From Nocardia sp. NRRL S-836 (GTDB lineage Bacteria; Actinomycetota; Actinomycetes; Mycobacteriales; Pseudonocardiaceae), in assembly GCF_001279525.1 (NCBI RefSeq), contig NZ_LGDY01000100.1:68796-132795 (forward strand): a stretch of DNA of 64,000 nucleotides, read 5' to 3'. The position numbers and the translations under genes are program-made. This document shows positions 8,091 to 16,617 of the stretch, piece by piece. The notes under the pieces were generated by a model that was not told the origin of the DNA, made no database searches, and saw nothing but the letters and a program-made list of their open reading frames with translations. Numbering within the stretch: position 1 is the stretch's first letter; every line of letters begins with the position of its first letter.

Positions 8091-10231
8091 CACTCGATCT
8101 CCTCGCGCTGCTCCCAGCCGCTGCACAGCTCCTGGAACTGCTGTTGCTCAGCGAAGTCCTGCCAGCGGCGTTCGCGGCGGTGGCGCTGCCGGGAGATCCA
8201 CTCGCGGCCCTCGCGGGCGACGGCCTGCAGGATGTGCAGCGCGCTCTGCACGCCGGAGGACTGCTGCGCGATCTCCCGCAGCTTGGCCTGGTCCTCGCTC
8301 TCGTCGGTCATCCCGCGGAAGTCGTCCACCAGCACGTAGATGTCCTGGCTGTTCACCAGCGACAGCTGCATCGCCTGCTGGAACGTGAACTGGTCGCCCA
8401 CCTGCACGTTGTCGCCCATCCGCACGATGTGCCTGCGCTTGCCCGCGAACTGCACGCCGACCTCGTTCAGCGTCGCCGAGGCCACCGCGTCGTAGCGGAA
8501 CGACATGTCGTGCGGGTCGTGCACGTTGCCGTTGAAGAAGTCCAGCCAGTACTCGGTCTCGTGCACGCCGCCGTCGGTCAGCAGGAACACCTTGACCCAG
8601 TACTCCGAGTACCGCACCGGCGCCATCCGGTCGCGGGCCCGCAACGCTCCCGGCGCGCCCTCGGTCAGCTCGACGTGGCAGATGATGTCCTTGCTGGACA
8701 ACTGGCTGCGCCGCATCGCCCGGGACTTCAGGTGCAGCACGTCGAACCGCAGCCAGTACGCGATCTCGTCGTCGGAGGGCCGGTCCCGCAACAGCTCCAG
8801 CCAGCCGCGGTAGGCCTCCTGCTCCTCCCGCAGCTGCTCGGCGTAGTCGGCCCGCAACGCCGCGCGCACCCGGAACGTCGCCAGCACCGCGCTCGCGCCG
8901 AACGCGCCCAGGCCCAGCCCGGCGGCGAGCACCGCGCCAGGACCCGGCCGCATGCCGATCAGCGACAACCCGAACAGCACCAGCAGCACGATGCCGAGCA
9001 CCGGCAGGACTTTGGCGTACCAGGGGGTCTTCAGCTCCGTGCGGAAGGCGTGCAGCCGGTCGGCCTGCCACCTGTCCTTGATCTGCCGGGTGTGCCAGCG
9101 GATCAGCCACATCAGCCCGGACGGCTCGGTCTCGGTGGCGCCGTAGATCCGCACGAACCAGTCGATCAGCGACATCCGCAGTCCCGCGGTGTCGGCGTCC
9201 CAGTCCTTCCGCGGTTCGGGGTTCTTCGGGTTGACGTGGTGGCGGACGGTGCGCTTGGGCGGGCGTTCCGCGTCGAACGCCGCGTGCACCCGCCAGGAGA
9301 TCTCCTCGATCTTCCAGTGCGGCACCTCGGGCGGCGGACCGTCGTGCCGGCCCTGCAGCCGTGCCTCCCGCACGCCGCGGCGGCGGTCCATCACCTTGGC
9401 CTGGACGCGGAACCACACCACCAGAAACGCACCGCCGAGCACCGCCACGAGCGCGAGCCACCCCGCGATCGCCGACGGGCCGGTGAGGAAGCCGGCCATT
9501 CCCACCAGGCCCCACAGCGCGGCGAGCCCGCCCAGCACGAGCATGGCCCAGCTCTTGACGTCGACCGGCGCCTTCACGGGTTCGGCGAGCAGCGGCGGCG
9601 CGGGTTCGGGCTGGAAGTAGAGCCACGCACGGTGCTCACGCCGGTCGTCCATCCGGCGTTGCTCGGCCAGCGCCGCGATCGAGGCGTCGAGCGAGTCCTG
9701 CACCGCGCCGTCGAGGATCATGTCCAGGTGCCGGGCGATCTCCTGCTGCCGCGCGGCCGGCAGCTCGCGGAACGCCGTGGTCACCTCGTGCAGCTCGCCG
9801 CCGCTCGGGGCGGCCGCGCGGTCCTGCCGTTCGATGTGGGCGATCAGGCGCTCGACCACCCACAGCGCCCGGTGGTACTCACCCGGCGTCTCCGGCGAGG
9901 TCTTCGCGCCGGTCAGCTCGAAGACGATCTTGCGGAACTCGCTGGGCGGCAGCTCGTTGAGCGTCCGGTCGCTCAGGATCGTGAGCACGTAGTAGTAATG
10001 GAACCGGATGGTGACCGGACCGGCCTGCCGCACCTGTTCGAGCAACCGCTCGGCCATCCGCGGCTGGCCGCCGCGTAAGTACGTCAGCGCGTTCTCGAAC
10101 TTCGTCTCCGGCGGCTCGCCGACGTTGTTGTTGTAGATCGACGTCCGGTGGATGACGCCGTTGTTGACGCCGACCTGGGTCTCGACGTCGCCGTTGTTGC
10201 GGTACTCGTGGTTCGTGGCGGTGGCGGTCAT
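8090..10231 (-). CDS. Four-helix membrane protein with N-terminal RHIM-like motif
   Basis: 713 residues, starting directly after the stop of the phosphorylase-like gene (TAG then ATG, no gap). Residues 12-30 contain NNGDVETQVGVNNGVIH, which has the Q-hydrophobic-G core and Asn-rich flanks of RHIM-like bacterial amyloid signalling motifs. Residues 45-200 are helical, possibly TPR-like (FENALTYLRGGQPRMAERLL). Two hydrophobic pairs, about 228-275 and 409-452, predict four membrane helices. The C-terminal 250 residues are soluble and of unknown fold (WLRFDVLHLKSRAMRRSQ, YWVKVFLLTDGGVHETEYW). I infer a membrane effector or receptor whose short N-terminal motif is templated by a partner carrying the same motif. 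The neighbouring phosphorylase-like proteins carry that motif. Confidence 0.8.
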   Translation of the reverse strand: MTATATNHEYRNNGDVETQVGVNNGVIHRTSIYNNNVGEPPETKFENALTYLRGGQPRMAERLLEQVRQAGPVTIRFHYYYVLTILSDRTLNELPPSEFRKIVFELTGAKTSPETPGEYHRALWVVERLIAHIERQDRAAAPSGGELHEVTTAFRELPAARQQEIARHLDMILDGAVQDSLDASIAALAEQRRMDDRREHRAWLYFQPEPAPPLLAEPVKAPVDVKSWAMLVLGGLAALWGLVGMAGFLTGPSAIAGWLALVAVLGGAFLVVWFRVQAKVMDRRRGVREARLQGRHDGPPPEVPHWKIEEISWRVHAAFDAERPPKRTVRHHVNPKNPEPRKDWDADTAGLRMSLIDWFVRIYGATETEPSGLMWLIRWHTRQIKDRWQADRLHAFRTELKTPWYAKVLPVLGIVLLVLFGLSLIGMRPGPGAVLAAGLGLGAFGASAVLATFRVRAALRADYAEQLREEQEAYRGWLELLRDRPSDDEIAYWLRFDVLHLKSRAMRRSQLSSKDIICHVELTEGAPGALRARDRMAPVRYSEYWVKVFLLTDGGVHETEYWLDFFNGNVHDPHDMSFRYDAVASATLNEVGVQFAGKRRHIVRMGDNVQVGDQFTFQQAMQLSLVNSQDIYVLVDDFRGMTDESEDQAKLREIAQQSSGVQSALHILQAVAREGREWISRQRHRRERRWQDFAEQQQFQELCSGWEQREEIE

Positions 10232-11269
10232 CTAGTCGTCCACAATGGAGTCGAGTGCGGGGCGCAGTGCGGGCACGCCGCCGAGCAGGGCCTTGAGCCG
10301 GCGCAGGTCGGGCGGTCCGGACGAGTTGCGGGTGTTGTCGAGCGCGACCATGGCCGTGGTGAACAGGTCGGTGTCGATCTGGCCGGTGTCGTGGGCGTGC
10401 ACCACGGCGGCGGTGATGGCGTCGAGGCGGTCGCGCGGTGCGGTGTGCTGCACGGAGTGCACCGTGCCCTCGTTCTTGCCGATCTGGGTGCCGATGGTGG
10501 CGCCGTTGTTGTGGAAGGTGAAGGAGTCGCCCACGGGCGGGGCCTTTCGCTGGGAGCGGCGGGGGTGCGTGAGTGCGCCGGCGAGGGCGACGGCGAACGC
10601 GGCGGCGTTGGCGGCGGCCCTGGGCTGCCAGCCCTGCCGGTCGGTGAGGTCCTTGTCGTCGACGAGGTCGCTGATGCCGCGCACGGTCACCGACGGGGTG
10701 GCCATGTGCAGGTGGGCGGCGTTCGCCACCCCGGCGCTCTCCATCTCGACCGCGACGGCGTCGTTGTAGTTGCGGTGGATCTGCTTGGCCAGCGGTGAGC
10801 GGGTGGAGTTGAGCACCACCTCGCCGGCCGCGATCGGTTCGAAGTGGACCTCCGGCGGGTCCGGGCACCAGTCCCCGCCGCGGGCGAGCGCACGGGCGAT
10901 CTGCTCCACGTGGTGGGGTATGTCCCAGGCGCGCGGCCGGGCGAGGAACCCGTGCTCCGTCTCGCGGCCGCCGTGGTAGCCGTAGACGCGGCTCGCCACC
11001 ACGACCTCGCCCAGCTCCAGCCAGTCGCGCAGGCCACCGGCGACGCCGACGAACATCACGACGTCCGGGGCGAACTCGGTGATCGCGCGCTCGGTCATGG
11101 TGGCGGCGCCGGAGTTGCCCATGCCGGTCAGGGCGAGGGCGATCTCCTGCCCACACGCGGTGCCGACCTCGAACAGCGTGCCGGACGGGTGGTGGTGGGG
11201 TGCGATGCCGGACAGGTGCGCGCGCACCGCGGCGTACTCCACTTCGAGCGCGGTGAGCATCACGATCAT
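10232..11269 (-). CDS. Nucleoside phosphorylase/MTAN-like protein with RHIM-like motif (copy A)
   Basis: 345 residues. Residues 1-232 are a PNP_UDP/MTAN fold: VMLTALEVEY with the early Glu, LTGMGNSGAA, FVGVAGGL, the AVEMESAG substrate motif (Met176, Glu177), and GISDLVDD with the catalytic-position Asp201. Residues 253-272 carry HNNGATIGTQIGKNEGTVH, an amyloid-type motif. A helical domain of about 65 residues ends the chain. Related phosphorylase domains occur as N-terminal effector or sensor modules of NLR-like proteins in bacteria and fungi. The layout catalytic domain-motif-helical tail suggests a stimulus-gated nucleosidase. It starts divergently from the Nudix regulator, with a 93-bp shared promoter region. 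Confidence 0.85.
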   Translation of the reverse strand: MIVMLTALEVEYAAVRAHLSGIAPHHHPSGTLFEVGTACGQEIALALTGMGNSGAATMTERAITEFAPDVVMFVGVAGGLRDWLELGEVVVASRVYGYHGGRETEHGFLARPRAWDIPHHVEQIARALARGGDWCPDPPEVHFEPIAAGEVVLNSTRSPLAKQIHRNYNDAVAVEMESAGVANAAHLHMATPSVTVRGISDLVDDKDLTDRQGWQPRAAANAAAFAVALAGALTHPRRSQRKAPPVGDSFTFHNNGATIGTQIGKNEGTVHSVQHTAPRDRLDAITAAVVHAHDTGQIDTDLFTTAMVALDNTRNSSGPPDLRRLKALLGGVPALRPALDSIVDD

Positions 11270-11325
11270 TGTGTGGCTCCGGATCGTTTGGGCCGAGTCC
11301 CAGACCGTAACCGACGGGAGGAGTT

Positions 11326-11342
11326 TCCGTCAACATGACGGA
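11326..11342 (+). promoter_or_regulatory. Perfect 7-3-7 inverted repeat, candidate operator
   Basis: TCCGTCA-ACA-TGACGGA lies between the divergent phosphorylase-like gene (start 11269) and the NrtR-like regulator (start 11363). It sits 20 nt before the regulator's ATG, where it would overlap a promoter (TTAGTCT at 11351-11357 as a poor -10). I infer autoregulation by the Nudix-winged-helix protein. It does not match the NrtR box I know from other bacteria, so another repressor is possible. Confidence 0.5.
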
Positions 11343-11362
11343 TAGTGGGTTAGTCTCGTGGG

Positions 11363-12082
11363 ATGACCGAGGAGGAGTGGACGATCCCGGATGTCGCGGT
11401 GGCCGTCGACCTCGCAGTGCTCACCGTCCGCGCGGAGCAGCTGCAGATCCTGCTGGTGGAGCGGGGGATTGAGCCGTTCCGGGGCGCGCTGGCGCTGCCG
11501 GGCGGCTTCCTCGCGTCCGCGGGGGAGGACATCGAGAAGGCGGCCAGGAGAGAGCTCGCGGAGGAGACCGGTTTAGCCGCCGACGAGCTGCACCTGGAGC
11601 AGCTGCGGACCTACGGCACCCCCGACCGCGACCCCCGGCGGCGCGTCATCACCGTGTGCTACCTCGCGGTGCTGCCGAACCTGCCGGTCCCGGTCGCCGG
11701 GGGAGACGCCGACGTGGCGCGGTGGGTGCCGGTGCGGGCGGCGCTGTCCGGCCCGCTGGCGTTCGACCACGCCCGGATCATCTCCGACGCGCTCGAACGC
11801 ACCCGGTCGAAGCTGGAGTACACGACCCTGGCCACCGCGTTCTGCCCGGCCGAGTTCACCGTCACCGAGCTGCGGCGGGTCTACGAGATCGTGTGGGGCG
11901 AGCAGCTCGAACCCCGCAACTTCCACCGCAAGGTCACCGGAGCGGACGGGTTCCTCGTGCCCACGGGCGAGAAGACGATCCGCAACGGCGGCCGACCCGC
12001 CCTGCTCTACCGCCGCGGCCCCGCCGCGTTGCTGCACCCGGCGCTGCTGCGTTCCCGAGGGTCCCTGGAGGTGACCGCATGA
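11363..12082 (+). CDS. NrtR-like Nudix/winged-helix regulator
   Basis: 239 residues. Residues 1-140 are a Nudix domain with the box GGFLASAGEDIEKAARRELA followed by EETGL. Relative to GX5EX7REUXEEXGU there is one extra residue before the first Glu, so hydrolysis may be lost while ligand binding stays. Residues 150-235 are a winged helix typical of NrtR (EYTTLATAFCPAEFTVTELR, VYEIVWGEQLEPRNFHRKV). NrtR proteins sense ADP-ribose or related nucleotides and repress NAD-metabolism genes. Next to TIR, macro and phosphorylase-like proteins that chemistry is suggestive. The stop overlaps the ATG of the next phosphorylase-like gene (ATGA at 12079-12082). Confidence 0.85.
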   Translation: MTEEEWTIPDVAVAVDLAVLTVRAEQLQILLVERGIEPFRGALALPGGFLASAGEDIEKAARRELAEETGLAADELHLEQLRTYGTPDRDPRRRVITVCYLAVLPNLPVPVAGGDADVARWVPVRAALSGPLAFDHARIISDALERTRSKLEYTTLATAFCPAEFTVTELRRVYEIVWGEQLEPRNFHRKVTGADGFLVPTGEKTIRNGGRPALLYRRGPAALLHPALLRSRGSLEVTA

Positions 12083-13035
12083 TCGTCGTCCTGACGGCCA
12101 CCGAGGCCGCGCACGGATCGGTCCGTGCCCTGTTGTCCGGTCCACGAGTGCACGAGGGCCCGGCCGGCACCCTGTACGACGTGGGCGAGGTGGCCGGCCG
12201 CCCGGTCGCGCTCGCGCTGGTGGGCAAGGGGAACAGCTCGGCGGCCACCCTGACCGAACGCGCGATCGGCGAGTTCTCCCCGTCCTCGGCGTTCTTCGTC
12301 GGCGAGGCGGGCGCGTTGCACTCGTGGGTCGAACCCGGCGACGTCGTCGTGGCCACCAAGGTCTACGGCTACCACGGCGGCCGCGAGGACGCCGAGGGGT
12401 TCAAGGCCCGCCCCGACGCCTGGCCGGCCCCGTACCGCCTGGAGCAGCAGGCCCGCCGGGTCGCGCGCTCGTTCTCGGCGCAGGTCCACTTCGCCCCGAT
12501 CGCCGCGGGCGAGCTCCTGCTCGGCCCCGGCTCCTCCACCGCCGCCGTGCTGGACGCCAACTACAACGACGCCGCGGCCGTCGACACCGAGAGCGCCGGC
12601 GCCGCCGGTGCCGCCCACCTCAACGACGCCACCCCCGTCCTGACCGTCCGTTCCATCGGCACCCCCGCCCCGGCCGCCGCCTTCGTGGCCGCCCTGGTCG
12701 CGGAACTGCCCGCGGAACCCGGCAGCCGCCCGCAGAAGGAGCGCACCGTGGTCCACAACGTCCACCACGGCGACAGCCACGGCGTCGTCATCCAGGCTGG
12801 CAGCATCCACGGCGGCGTGCACAACCACGGCGCCGCCGCGCCCGCCGAGCCCGACCTGGACACCGCCCTCACCGCCGCGGCCAAGGCCGGCCTGCTCGAC
12901 GAGTCGACGTACTTCCGCGTCATGCTGGCGTTGCACGAGATGAAGGCCCGTCCGTCCGACCCCGCCCCGCGCGGCGTGGTCCGCGACCTGCTGTCCGGGC
13001 ACCCGGAGCTGCGCCGGCAGCTGGAGGGCAGGTAG
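12079..13035 (+). CDS. Phosphorylase-like protein with RHIM-like motif (copy B, degenerate site)
   Basis: 318 residues, a paralogue of the gene at 10232-11269: MIVVLTATEA, RPVALALVGKGNSSAATLTE and KVYGYHGGRE align nearly residue for residue. The active site is altered. The MES of copy A is replaced by TES (Thr170), GVAGGL becomes GEAGAL, and the GISDLVDD segment with its catalytic Asp is deleted, leaving RSIGTPAPAA. It is probably an inactive or binding-only relative. Residues 228-251 contain HHGDSHGVVIQAGSIHGGVH, the amyloid-type motif in its common actinobacterial form. A 65-residue helical tail follows. It is coupled to the NrtR-like gene by a 4-bp overlap. Confidence 0.85.
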   Translation: MIVVLTATEAAHGSVRALLSGPRVHEGPAGTLYDVGEVAGRPVALALVGKGNSSAATLTERAIGEFSPSSAFFVGEAGALHSWVEPGDVVVATKVYGYHGGREDAEGFKARPDAWPAPYRLEQQARRVARSFSAQVHFAPIAAGELLLGPGSSTAAVLDANYNDAAAVDTESAGAAGAAHLNDATPVLTVRSIGTPAPAAAFVAALVAELPAEPGSRPQKERTVVHNVHHGDSHGVVIQAGSIHGGVHNHGAAAPAEPDLDTALTAAAKAGLLDESTYFRVMLALHEMKARPSDPAPRGVVRDLLSGHPELRRQLEGR

Positions 13036-13166
13036 CCGGGCCGCCTGCCCGGACCCGCTGGGCCGCGGGCGCCCCGGGCTGATCACGGGCCTGGACCGTC
13101 CCGCTGCCGGTGTGAGCCTTCGCACCAGGCACAATGATGGCCGTGGGTGTCTCGGAGGGAGCTGTG

Positions 13167-13877
13167 GTGGGCCAGGGTCAGTTGCGCGGCGTGGTGGCAC
13201 TCGACGGACCGTCGGGCACCGGCAAGTCCACCGTCGCGAAGCGCCTCGCGATGGCGCTGGACGCGCGCTACCTCGACACCGGCTCGATGTACCGGGCGGT
13301 CACGGTGGCCGTGCTGCGCGCCGGCGTGGACCCGGCCGACGAGGCCGCGGTCGCCGGGGTCGCGGACGGCGCGCGGCTCGTCGTCGGCACCGACCCGCGG
13401 CAGCCGGGCATCACGCTCGACGGCGACGACGTGTCGGCCGAGATCCGCGGGCCCGAGGTGACGCTGGCCGTGTCGCCGGTGTCGGCGGCCAGGCACGTGC
13501 GCGAGCTGCTCGTCGCCCAGCAGCGGGCGATCATCGCGGACGCCGTGGACAACGTCGGCGGCATCGTCGTCGAGGGCCGTGACATCGGCACGGTCGTGTC
13601 ACCGGACGCGCCGCTCAAGGTGTACCTGACGGCGTCGGCGGACGCGCGGGCGCAGCGGCGGACCAAGCAGGACAACGCGGCCGGCCGCCAGTCCACTGTG
13701 GACGCCGTGCTGAAGGACGTGCGGCGCAGGGACGACTACGACTCCTCGCGCGCCGTCTCGCCGTTGAGGCAGGCCGACGACGCCGTCGAGGTCGACAACA
13801 CCGACCTCGACCTCGCGGGCACCGTGGGCGCGTTGCTGGACCTGGTGGAGCGGCGCGGGCTGAGGGTGACCGGGTGA
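13167..13877 (+). CDS. cmk: Cytidylate kinase
   Basis: Phosphorylates CMP and dCMP with ATP. The P-loop is GPSGTGKST, followed by YLDTGSMYRAVTVAVL, the GIVVEGRDIGTVVSPDA nucleotide-binding segment, RRTKQDN (lid) and the RRRDDYDSSRAVSPL region, all canonical for Cmk. I favour the GTG at 13167 because GGAGGG (13154-13159) lies 7 nt upstream and the product then begins close to the LRGVVALDGPSG consensus. An ATG at 13134 would add 11 residues. It is followed by plsC with a GTGA overlap and then by der, an arrangement conserved in Actinobacteria. Confidence 0.95.
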   Translation: MGQGQLRGVVALDGPSGTGKSTVAKRLAMALDARYLDTGSMYRAVTVAVLRAGVDPADEAAVAGVADGARLVVGTDPRQPGITLDGDDVSAEIRGPEVTLAVSPVSAARHVRELLVAQQRAIIADAVDNVGGIVVEGRDIGTVVSPDAPLKVYLTASADARAQRRTKQDNAAGRQSTVDAVLKDVRRRDDYDSSRAVSPLRQADDAVEVDNTDLDLAGTVGALLDLVERRGLRVTG

Positions 13878-14506
13878 CCCACCCCGAGGGCACGGTGCCC
13901 TGGCTGTTCGACCTCGGCCGCTGGATCGGGCGCGTGCCCTTCGCGTGGCAGTTCCGGCTTCGAGTGCGCGGCCGCGACCGCGTACCCTTGAGCGGCGGCG
14001 TGGTCGTCGTCGCCAACCACAGCTCGATGTCCGACGGGCCGATCCTGTTCGGCGTGCTGCCCCGGCGCGTGACGTTCCTGATCAAGCAGGAGATGTTCGC
14101 CGGCGTCGTCGGCACCCTGCTGCGCAAGATCGGGCAGATCCCGGTCAACCGCAGCGGAGCCGACCGCACGGCGTTGACCAGCGCGTTGTCCGTCCTCAAG
14201 GCGGGTGGCGTGGTGGGGATCTTCCCCGAGGGCACGCGCGGGGAGGGCGACGTCTCCAGCGCGCAGAACGGTGCGGCGTGGCTGGCCAAGACGTCCGGCG
14301 CGGTGGTGCTGCCGGTCGCCTGCCGGGGGACCTACCGGGCCAAGGGCTGGCGCCCGCGGGTCGACGTGCTGATCGGTGAGCCGTTCCACCTCCCCGAGGG
14401 GAAGGGGCGAGCGGCCTTGGGCGTTGCCACCGAGCAGGTGCGCGACCGCCTGGCGACACTGGTCGCCGAACTTGATGGACAACGTGCGAGTGAGGGAAGA
14501 CGATGA
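13874..14506 (+). CDS. 1-acyl-sn-glycerol-3-phosphate acyltransferase family protein
   Basis: 210 residues of the PlsC/LPLAT family. The catalytic NHSSMSDGP (HX4D) and the [10 protein letters not shown] substrate motif are both present, with [11 protein letters not shown] between them. It should acylate lysophosphatidic acid or a related acceptor at the inner membrane. The GTG start overlaps the cmk stop (GTGA, 13874-13877), and its own stop overlaps the der ATG (ATGA, 14503-14506), so cmk-plsC-der are translated as a coupled unit. Confidence 0.93.
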   Translation: MTHPEGTVPWLFDLGRWIGRVPFAWQFRLRVRGRDRVPLSGGVVVVANHSSMSDGPILFGVLPRRVTFLIKQEMFAGVVGTLLRKIGQIPVNRSGADRTALTSALSVLKAGGVVGIFPEGTRGEGDVSSAQNGAAWLAKTSGAVVLPVACRGTYRAKGWRPRVDVLIGEPFHLPEGKGRAALGVATEQVRDRLATLVAELDGQRASEGRR

Positions 14507-15924
14507 CGGACCTGGACGGCACCTGGGAGGACGAGGCCGACTGGTCAGCCTTCGACGACCTCGACGGCTCCGGTGAGGAGGACGCCGCTCCGCCGCAGCC
14601 CGTGCTCGCGGTGGTCGGACGGCCGAACGTCGGCAAGTCCACGCTGGTCAACCGCATCATCGGCCGCCGGGAGGCCGTGGTGCAGGACGTGCCGGGCGTG
14701 ACCCGCGACCGGGTCGCCTACGACGCGCTGTGGAACGGCCGCAAGTTCACCGTGGTCGACACGGGCGGCTGGGAGCCGGACGCGGTGGGCCTGCAGGCCT
14801 CCGTCGCCGCGCAGGCCGAGCTCGCCATGGCGACCGCGGACGTGATCCTCGTGGTCGTGGACGCGACGGTGGGCGCGACGACGACGGAAGAGGCCGTCGC
14901 GCGCGTGCTGCGGCGCTCCAAGAAGCCGGTGATCCTGTGCGCGTCCAAGGTGGACGACGACCGGCTGATGGCCGACGTCGCCTCGCTGTGGTCGCTGGGC
15001 CTGGGCGAGCCGTTCCCGGTGTCGGGCCTGCACGGCCGCGGCTCCGGCGACCTGCTCGACATCATCCTGCAGAAGCTGCCGGAGACGCCGCGTGACGACT
15101 TCGGCGCCCGCAGCGGCGGCCCGCGCCGCGTCGCACTGGTCGGCAAGCCCAACGTCGGCAAGTCGTCGCTGCTCAACCGCCTGACCGGCGAACAGCGCTC
15201 GGTCGTCGACTCCGTCGCCGGCACCACCGTCGACCCGGTCGACTCGCTGGTGGAGCTCGACGGCGAGATCTGGCGGTTCGTCGACACCGCCGGCCTGCGC
15301 AAGCGGGTGAAGTTCGAGAGCGGCGCCGAGTACTACGCCTCGCTGCGCACCAAGTCCGCGATCGAGACCGCCGAGGTCGCGATCGTGCTGCTGGACGCGC
15401 ACGAACCGTTGTCCGAACAGGATCTCCGCGTGCTGACGATGGTCGTCGAGTCCGGCCGCGCGTGCGTGCTGGCGTTCAACAAGTGGGACCTCGTCGACGA
15501 GGACCGCCGCAACGAGATGGTCCGCGAGCTCGAACGCGGCCTGGTGCGCGTCCCGTGGGCGGACCGCGTCAACATCTCCGCGCTGACCGGCCGCGCCGTG
15601 CACAAGCTGGCGCCGTCGCTGCGCACCGCTCTCAACTCGTGGGACACCCGCGTCCCGACCGGCCGCCTCAACCAGTGGCTGACCGAGCTGATCGCCGCGA
15701 CCCCGCCGCCGGTCCGCGGCGGCAAGCAGCCCAAGGTGTTGTTCGCGACCCAGGCCTCGACCCGCCCGCCGACGTTCGTGCTGTTCACCACCGGTTTCCT
15801 CGAGGCCGGCTACCGCCGGTTCATCGAGCGCAGGCTGCGTGAGGAGTTCGGCTTCGAGGGCAGCCCGATCCGCATCTCCGTGCGGGTGCGCGAGAAGAAG
15901 AAGGCCGGCGCCGGCAAGAAGTGA
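14503..15924 (+). CDS. der: Ribosome biogenesis GTPase Der (EngA)
   Basis: 473 residues with two tandem G domains and a C-terminal KH-like domain. The first G domain begins [14 protein letters not shown] with DTGGWEPDA as G3 and SKVDD as G4. The second begins [14 protein letters not shown] with [10 protein letters not shown] and NKWDLVDED. The KH-like part spans roughly residues 370-465 ([38 protein letters not shown]). An acidic N-terminal extension of about 30 residues ([12 protein letters not shown]) is usual in Actinobacteria. Der assists 50S subunit assembly. Confidence 0.97.
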   Translation: MTDLDGTWEDEADWSAFDDLDGSGEEDAAPPQPVLAVVGRPNVGKSTLVNRIIGRREAVVQDVPGVTRDRVAYDALWNGRKFTVVDTGGWEPDAVGLQASVAAQAELAMATADVILVVVDATVGATTTEEAVARVLRRSKKPVILCASKVDDDRLMADVASLWSLGLGEPFPVSGLHGRGSGDLLDIILQKLPETPRDDFGARSGGPRRVALVGKPNVGKSSLLNRLTGEQRSVVDSVAGTTVDPVDSLVELDGEIWRFVDTAGLRKRVKFESGAEYYASLRTKSAIETAEVAIVLLDAHEPLSEQDLRVLTMVVESGRACVLAFNKWDLVDEDRRNEMVRELERGLVRVPWADRVNISALTGRAVHKLAPSLRTALNSWDTRVPTGRLNQWLTELIAATPPPVRGGKQPKVLFATQASTRPPTFVLFTTGFLEAGYRRFIERRLREEFGFEGSPIRISVRVREKKKAGAGKK

Positions 15925-15966
15925 CCGGCTGCACCCCGTGACACGACGGTTGCTCTTTGGCATGGG

Positions 15967-16617
15967 GTGCGGTTGGTTGGGTTCGTGGCCGTACGAGTGG
16001 TGCTTGCCGACGACGAGGCCCTGCTGCGGCGGGGCCTGAAAGTCCTCCTGGAGGCCGACGGGCGGATCGAGGTGGTCGGCGAGGCCGCCGACGGCGCCGA
16101 ACTGGTCGACGTGGTGCTGGCGTGCCTGCCCGACGTGGTGCTGGTCGACGTGCAGATGCCCGGCGTCGACGGCCTGGAGGCGGTCCGCCGCCTGCGCTCG
16201 TGGGCCACCCCGCCCGCGATCGCCGTGCTGACGACGTTCGACCTCGACGACTACGTGGCCACGGCCCTGGACCTGGGCGCCCAGGGCTTCCTGCTGAAGG
16301 ACGCCGAACCCGAGGCCCTGGCCCGCGCCGTCGTCGACCTGGCGGCCGGCGGCGCCGTCCTGGACCCGCGCATCACCGCCCGCCTGCTCCCACGCCTGCG
16401 CGGCTTCAGAGCGAACCGCCAGCTCGACTCCCTCTCCGCCCGCGAACGCCAGGTCCTCGAACTGCTCGCCGGCGGCCGCTCGAACCACGCCATCGCCACA
16501 GAGCTCTCCCTGTCCGAGGCCACGGTGAAGAGCTACGTCTCCACCGTCCTGACGAAACTGGGCGTCGAGAACCGGGTGCAGGCGGCCCTCGTCGCCCACC
16601 AGGTCGGTGTCTGGTGA
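15967..16617 (+). CDS. LuxR-type (NarL family) response regulator
   Basis: 216 residues. The receiver domain has the acidic pair in VVLADDEALLRRGL, the phospho-acceptor Asp in VVLVDVQMPGVDGLEA, the Thr in VLTTFDLDDY and the Lys in GFLLKDAEP. The C-terminal HTH reads LSARERQVLELLAGGRSNHA through ATVKSYVSTVLTKLGVENRV. It pairs with the histidine kinase whose GTG overlaps its stop at 16614-16617. The annotated GTG start at 15967 may be early; a GTG at 15985 gives MAVRVVLADDE, closer to the family. Confidence 0.93.
   Translation: MRLVGFVAVRVVLADDEALLRRGLKVLLEADGRIEVVGEAADGAELVDVVLACLPDVVLVDVQMPGVDGLEAVRRLRSWATPPAIAVLTTFDLDDYVATALDLGAQGFLLKDAEPEALARAVVDLAAGGAVLDPRITARLLPRLRGFRANRQLDSLSARERQVLELLAGGRSNHAIATELSLSEATVKSYVSTVLTKLGVENRVQAALVAHQVGVW

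Noticed and set aside
8144..10078. 644-codon plus-strand open frame
   Set aside because: Antisense of the amyloid-motif membrane protein; no domain pattern.
12079..13035. Active MTAN for housekeeping methionine salvage
   Set aside because: Catalytic segment missing and an amyloid-type motif added, so not a salvage enzyme.
14545..16599. 684-codon minus-strand open frame
   Set aside because: Antisense of der and the response regulator, which have full family motifs.
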